A DNA stretch of 6,809 nucleotides. Origin: an uncultured Collinsella sp. Lineage in GTDB: Bacteria; Actinomycetota; Coriobacteriia; Coriobacteriales; Coriobacteriaceae. The stretch covers positions 1 to 6,809 of the forward strand of contig CAUDYH010000065.1 of assembly GCA_958453575.1 (NCBI GenBank). Direction: 5' to 3'. The position numbers and the translations under genes are program-made. Below the pieces are notes generated by a model. That model saw nothing but the letters and a program-made list of their open reading frames with translations, was not told the origin of the DNA and made no database searches. Positions within the stretch are counted from its first letter, which is position 1. Each line of letters begins with the position of its first letter. This document shows positions 3,976-6,809 of this stretch, one piece after another.

Positions 3976-6809
3976 CGCCGCCGCTCGTGGCGTGCACGCC
4001 ACAGCTGTAGATAGTGCCCAATCTGCGCCGATTCGATGCGCTGGTAGGAGCTCGTGGGCAGCGACGTTAAGAACTTCTTGCCATAGCCCTTCGTCACCAG
4101 GCGAGGATCCGCCAAGATCAGCACACCGCTATCGGTCGACGAGCGAATCAAACGCCCCGCGGCCTGCTTAACCTCGAGCACCGCCTCGGGCAGCGAATAG
4201 CGCGCCCATGCGCGGTCTTCGCGCAGGTTGCGCTCGCACGAGAGCGGGTCCGTGGGGCTTGAGAACGGCAACTTGGGAATGATGACGCAGCGCAGCGTCT
4301 CGCCGCTGGCATCAAACCCCTCCCAGAAGGCCTTGAGCGCAAAAAGCGACGAGGTCGGTTCGTTGATAAACCGGTCGCGCAGGCGACGAGGAGATGAGTT
4401 GCGCTGCTGGCAGTTGAGCTCCAGACCCGCACGGGCCATCTTGGGCTCAACGCGGGCGTATAGGTCCTCCATGTCGCGCCGATTGGTGAACAACGTGAGC
4501 ACCGATCCGCCCATGGCAAGATGGGCGTCGACCAGTACGCGCTCGAGCGCCGTAAGATAGCTCTCACGATCGCGCGGATCGGGGATATCGCCCGCAACGA
4601 CTACAGCCATGTTCGAATCGAAGTCGTAGCTCGAATCCAAGTGCAGCGATGACGACGTTGAAGCACCGATGCGATCAAGGCCGACCGCATGGTTAAAGTG
4701 CTCAAAGCTTTTGGACACCGTCATGGTCGCCGAGGCAAAGATAGCCGTGTGAACCTCGGGTAGCCACTCGGTTGCCAAAGCCTCGCCAATGTCGATGCGC
4801 TCTGCGGTCATCGACTCTCCGCCGGCACGAAGTCTGCGATTGACCTGCAGCGAATACACGTAGTGTTCATCGGTGCCATCAATGATGAGTTTGAGGTTCT
4901 CGGCCAGCTCGTGCAGGCGGCGCGAGATATCACCCAGGTCGACAACAACCTCGGGCTTGTCGGCGGCGACGGCTTGTACCAGCGCGTCGACGCTCTTGTC
5001 AGCTTGTTCCAATGTGCCGATGGCAGCGTAGGCCGACTGTAAGAAATCATGCCAGTCGTCAGATTCGCGCAGCTCGGGGCCAATCCATAGATTGGCATTG
5101 TCATAACCCCCACGCGCACGGCGGCCGAGCTCGCGAACGCCATCGAACACGTCGGCGATTGCCATGCTCGCGCGCGCAACCGTCGACGTCGCCTTGGCAG
5201 TAAGGCCCAGATAGAGCGTAGAGCCCTCGGAGGTTGCCAAATCACGGGAAACCTGGCTTAGCGCGCCGGTGCTCGAGCCACCCAGACGCTCAAACAGAAC
5301 GCGTGATTCGTCCGCCGACACCACGCGCGCCCACTGACGGCGCGCCTCGCGCTCGATGGAATGGGCCTCGTCGATTACCCAATGACGAATCGGAGGCAAA
5401 ATCCTGCCCTCGGCCGCGACGTTGCGGAACAGCAGGGAATGGTTGGTGACCACCACATCGGCGTGCGCCGCACGACGGCGAGCGCCGTGGACCAAACATT
5501 TATCAGGGAAAAACGGGCAGAGGCGACGAGCGCACTCGTGCGAGGCCGTCGTAAAGTCGGGACGGTTGACGCTGCGCCACCGAATGCCGAGCGAGTCGAG
5601 GTCGCCATCGGCTGATTGGCAGACGTACGCCATAATGACCGCGACCGCCGTGAGCGTGTCCGCCGGATCGCGCTTGGTGGTAATCTCGACCTGGCCGCGG
5701 CTCATGCGCTCAAGCTTGCGCAGGCACGGATAGTGGTCATACCCCTTGAGAGCGCAAAATGACAGACCGCCGTCCAGCTGCTCGGCAAGTTTTGGCAGCT
5801 CATGGTACATGAGCTGGTCGGCAAGATTATTCGATTTGGTCGCAATACCAACCGTGATGTTGTTACGGCGTGCTGCCTCGGCAAAAGGTACCAGATAGGC
5901 CATCGATTTGCCGACGCCTGTGCCTGCCTCAATTACTCGATGAGTGCCCGTGACCAGCGCATCGCGGACCTCGAGCGCCATCGCGATCTGCTCATCACGC
6001 GGCTCGTAGGTGGGATACATGCGATTGACTAGGCCACCTGGCGCATAGTCTGCCTCAATCTCCTCACGACTCGGCATCTTGAGAACCGGCAGTTCATCGG
6101 CGTCCACCCGATCGTCGGCGCGATCGGCCTTGAGAACGTCAGCACGAGCGGCGCTGAGAGAGAAGATAGAACCAGGGTTCTGCCCTGCCAAGAATGAGAA
6201 GATAGGACGATAGGACCAAGGCACGTCCGGATGCATGTCGGCTAGGCGCGCCATGAGGCCCTGGGGCAAGTCGGTGAGCGCCACGAGCAACACGCGCCAT
6301 ACGCCACACAGAGCGTCGACGTCGGCATTGGCACGGTGTGATACCGAGTCGCAGCCAAACAGATCGGCCATAAAAGACAGCTTGTGCGAGGCCAGGCGCG
6401 GAAGCGCGATGCGCGACAGCGCCAGCGAATCGATCCAAATATCGCTCACGTTGACGCCGCCTTTGACCGACTCGATAAACGAGCGGTCGAACGTGGCGTT
6501 GTGTGCGATCACCGGGCAGCCACCGACAAAATCGGCGAGAGCGGCGACGGCCTCAACCGCCGACGGGGCATCTGCAACATCGGCATTTGTAATGCTCGTG
6601 AGCTCGGTAATCTCGGCGGGAATCAGCTGCCTGGGATGCACGAAGGTATCGAAGCGGTCGATGACCTCGCGGCCCGAAAGACGGGCCGCCGAGATCTCGA
6701 TCAGCTCGTTGTCCTGCACCGAAAGACCCGTGGTCTCGGTATCGAGGATAATCACATCTTCCTCGATAAGGCCGAAGGACTGCGTTTTGGCGCGGTCGGC
6801 AAGCGTGGC
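3972..6809 (-). CDS. dinG: DinG-type protein: DEDDh 3'-5' exonuclease fused to XPD/DinG-family helicase with Fe-S cysteines (5' end at or beyond right edge)
   Basis: Numbering is from the in-frame GTG at 6755 (927 residues). Residues 1-165 are a DnaQ-type exonuclease with all five DEDDh residues: D5 and E7 (DTETTG), D90 (HNATFD), H140 and D145. Residues from about 225 are a superfamily 2 helicase: Q motif YEPRDEQ (250-256), Walker A EAGTGVGKS (276-284), TNHSLL (437-442), DEAH (462-465), SATM (675-678), motif V FWEGFD (810-815) and motif VI QAAGRLIR (864-871). C344, C408, C413 and C420 lie between Walker A and DEAH, as do the 4Fe-4S ligands of E. coli DinG and XPD. DinG unwinds 5'-3' and acts on R-loops, D-loops and blocked forks; the exonuclease would trim 3' ends. 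The frame stays open for 18 codons upstream of the GTG to the window edge (ATLADRAKTQSFGLIEED), so the true start is probably outside. GAGGA at about 4 nt before the GTG makes that codon possible. The promoter is not in the window. Confidence 0.93.
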   Translation of the reverse strand, partial: ATLADRAKTQSFGLIEEDVIILDTETTGLSVQDNELIEISAARLSGREVIDRFDTFVHPRQLIPAEITELTSITNADVADAPSAVEAVAALADFVGGCPVIAHNATFDRSFIESVKGGVNVSDIWIDSLALSRIALPRLASHKLSFMADLFGCDSVSHRANADVDALCGVWRVLLVALTDLPQGLMARLADMHPDVPWSYRPIFSFLAGQNPGSIFSLSAARADVLKADRADDRVDADELPVLKMPSREEIEADYAPGGLVNRMYPTYEPRDEQIAMALEVRDALVTGTHRVIEAGTGVGKSMAYLVPFAEAARRNNITVGIATKSNNLADQLMYHELPKLAEQLDGGLSFCALKGYDHYPCLRKLERMSRGQVEITTKRDPADTLTAVAVIMAYVCQSADGDLDSLGIRWRSVNRPDFTTASHECARRLCPFFPDKCLVHGARRRAAHADVVVTNHSLLFRNVAAEGRILPPIRHWVIDEAHSIEREARRQWARVVSADESRVLFERLGGSSTGALSQVSRDLATSEGSTLYLGLTAKATSTVARASMAIADVFDGVRELGRRARGGYDNANLWIGPELRESDDWHDFLQSAYAAIGTLEQADKSVDALVQAVAADKPEVVVDLGDISRRLHELAENLKLIIDGTDEHYVYSLQVNRRLRAGGESMTAERIDIGEALATEWLPEVHTAIFASATMTVSKSFEHFNHAVGLDRIGASTSSSLHLDSSYDFDSNMAVVVAGDIPDPRDRESYLTALERVLVDAHLAMGGSVLTLFTNRRDMEDLYARVEPKMARAGLELNCQQRNSSPRRLRDRFINEPTSSLFALKAFWEGFDASGETLRCVIIPKLPFSSPTDPLSCERNLREDRAWARYSLPEAVLEVKQAAGRLIRSSTDSGVLILADPRLVTKGYGKKFLTSLPTSSYQRIESAQIGHYLQLWRARHERRR
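3987..4002. repeat. Perfect 16-bp palindrome just past the WYL stop, inside the helicase 3' end
   Basis: GTGGCGTGCACGCCAC is its own reverse complement; as RNA it would fold to a 6-bp GC-rich stem with a TGCA loop on either strand. It starts 12 nt after the second WYL stop codon. ACAGCTGT (4001-4008) is a second palindrome overlapping its end. No T-tract follows on the plus strand, so it is not a canonical intrinsic terminator, but it may cap the 3' end of the WYL transcript or pause polymerase between converging genes. Confidence 0.5.

Noticed and set aside
3987..4002. Intrinsic (Rho-independent) terminator call
   Set aside because: The stem is perfect, but no T-tract follows on the plus strand and on the minus strand it precedes the stop codon, so a canonical terminator cannot be claimed.
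4148..4597. 149-residue minus-strand open frame
   Set aside because: Overlaps the helicase motif region in another frame, with biased composition and no motif.

Overview
The window looks like chromosomal sequence from a high-GC actinobacterium. A Coriobacteriia (Collinsella-like) host is my best guess, from the GC-rich codon use, the tandem pair of WYL regulators, and the style of the membrane M28-like protein. No search was possible, so the genus is an inference. There are four protein-coding genes, two of them running off the window edges. I see no tRNA, rRNA, mobile element or CRISPR array.

Layout. Positions 1-1850 (minus strand) hold the N-terminal 616 residues of an M28 peptidase-like membrane protein. 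Its reading frame is open to the left edge, so its C-terminus is missing. A 198-bp divergent intergenic region (1851-2048) follows. It carries an exact direct repeat flanking a centred palindrome, and on the minus strand a sequence resembling the actinobacterial RecA-independent DNA-damage promoter. On the plus strand, 2049-3071 and 3058-3975 overlap by 14 bp and encode two different WYL-domain transcription regulators, arranged like the PafB/PafC heterodimer of other Actinobacteria. From the right edge back to 3972 (minus strand) lies a DinG-type protein: an N-terminal DEDDh exonuclease fused to an XPD/DinG-type helicase with a complete set of candidate iron-sulfur cysteines. Its stop codon overlaps that of the second WYL gene by 4 bp, tail to tail.

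How the parts may work together. A PafBC-like regulator pair beside an exonuclease-helicase of the DNA-repair family suggests a DNA-damage or replication-stress neighbourhood, but this rests on family knowledge and adjacency. The M28-like gene is divergent from the regulators and could share their control region. It is the least ordinary gene here: two hydrophobic hairpins interrupt the recognisable peptidase fold, a Cys sits where a metal-bridging Asp is expected, and a long acidic, Ala-rich tail carries repeated Thr-Thr-Ser-Phe-Glu motifs. I do not see a clear, wholly new multi-gene system.
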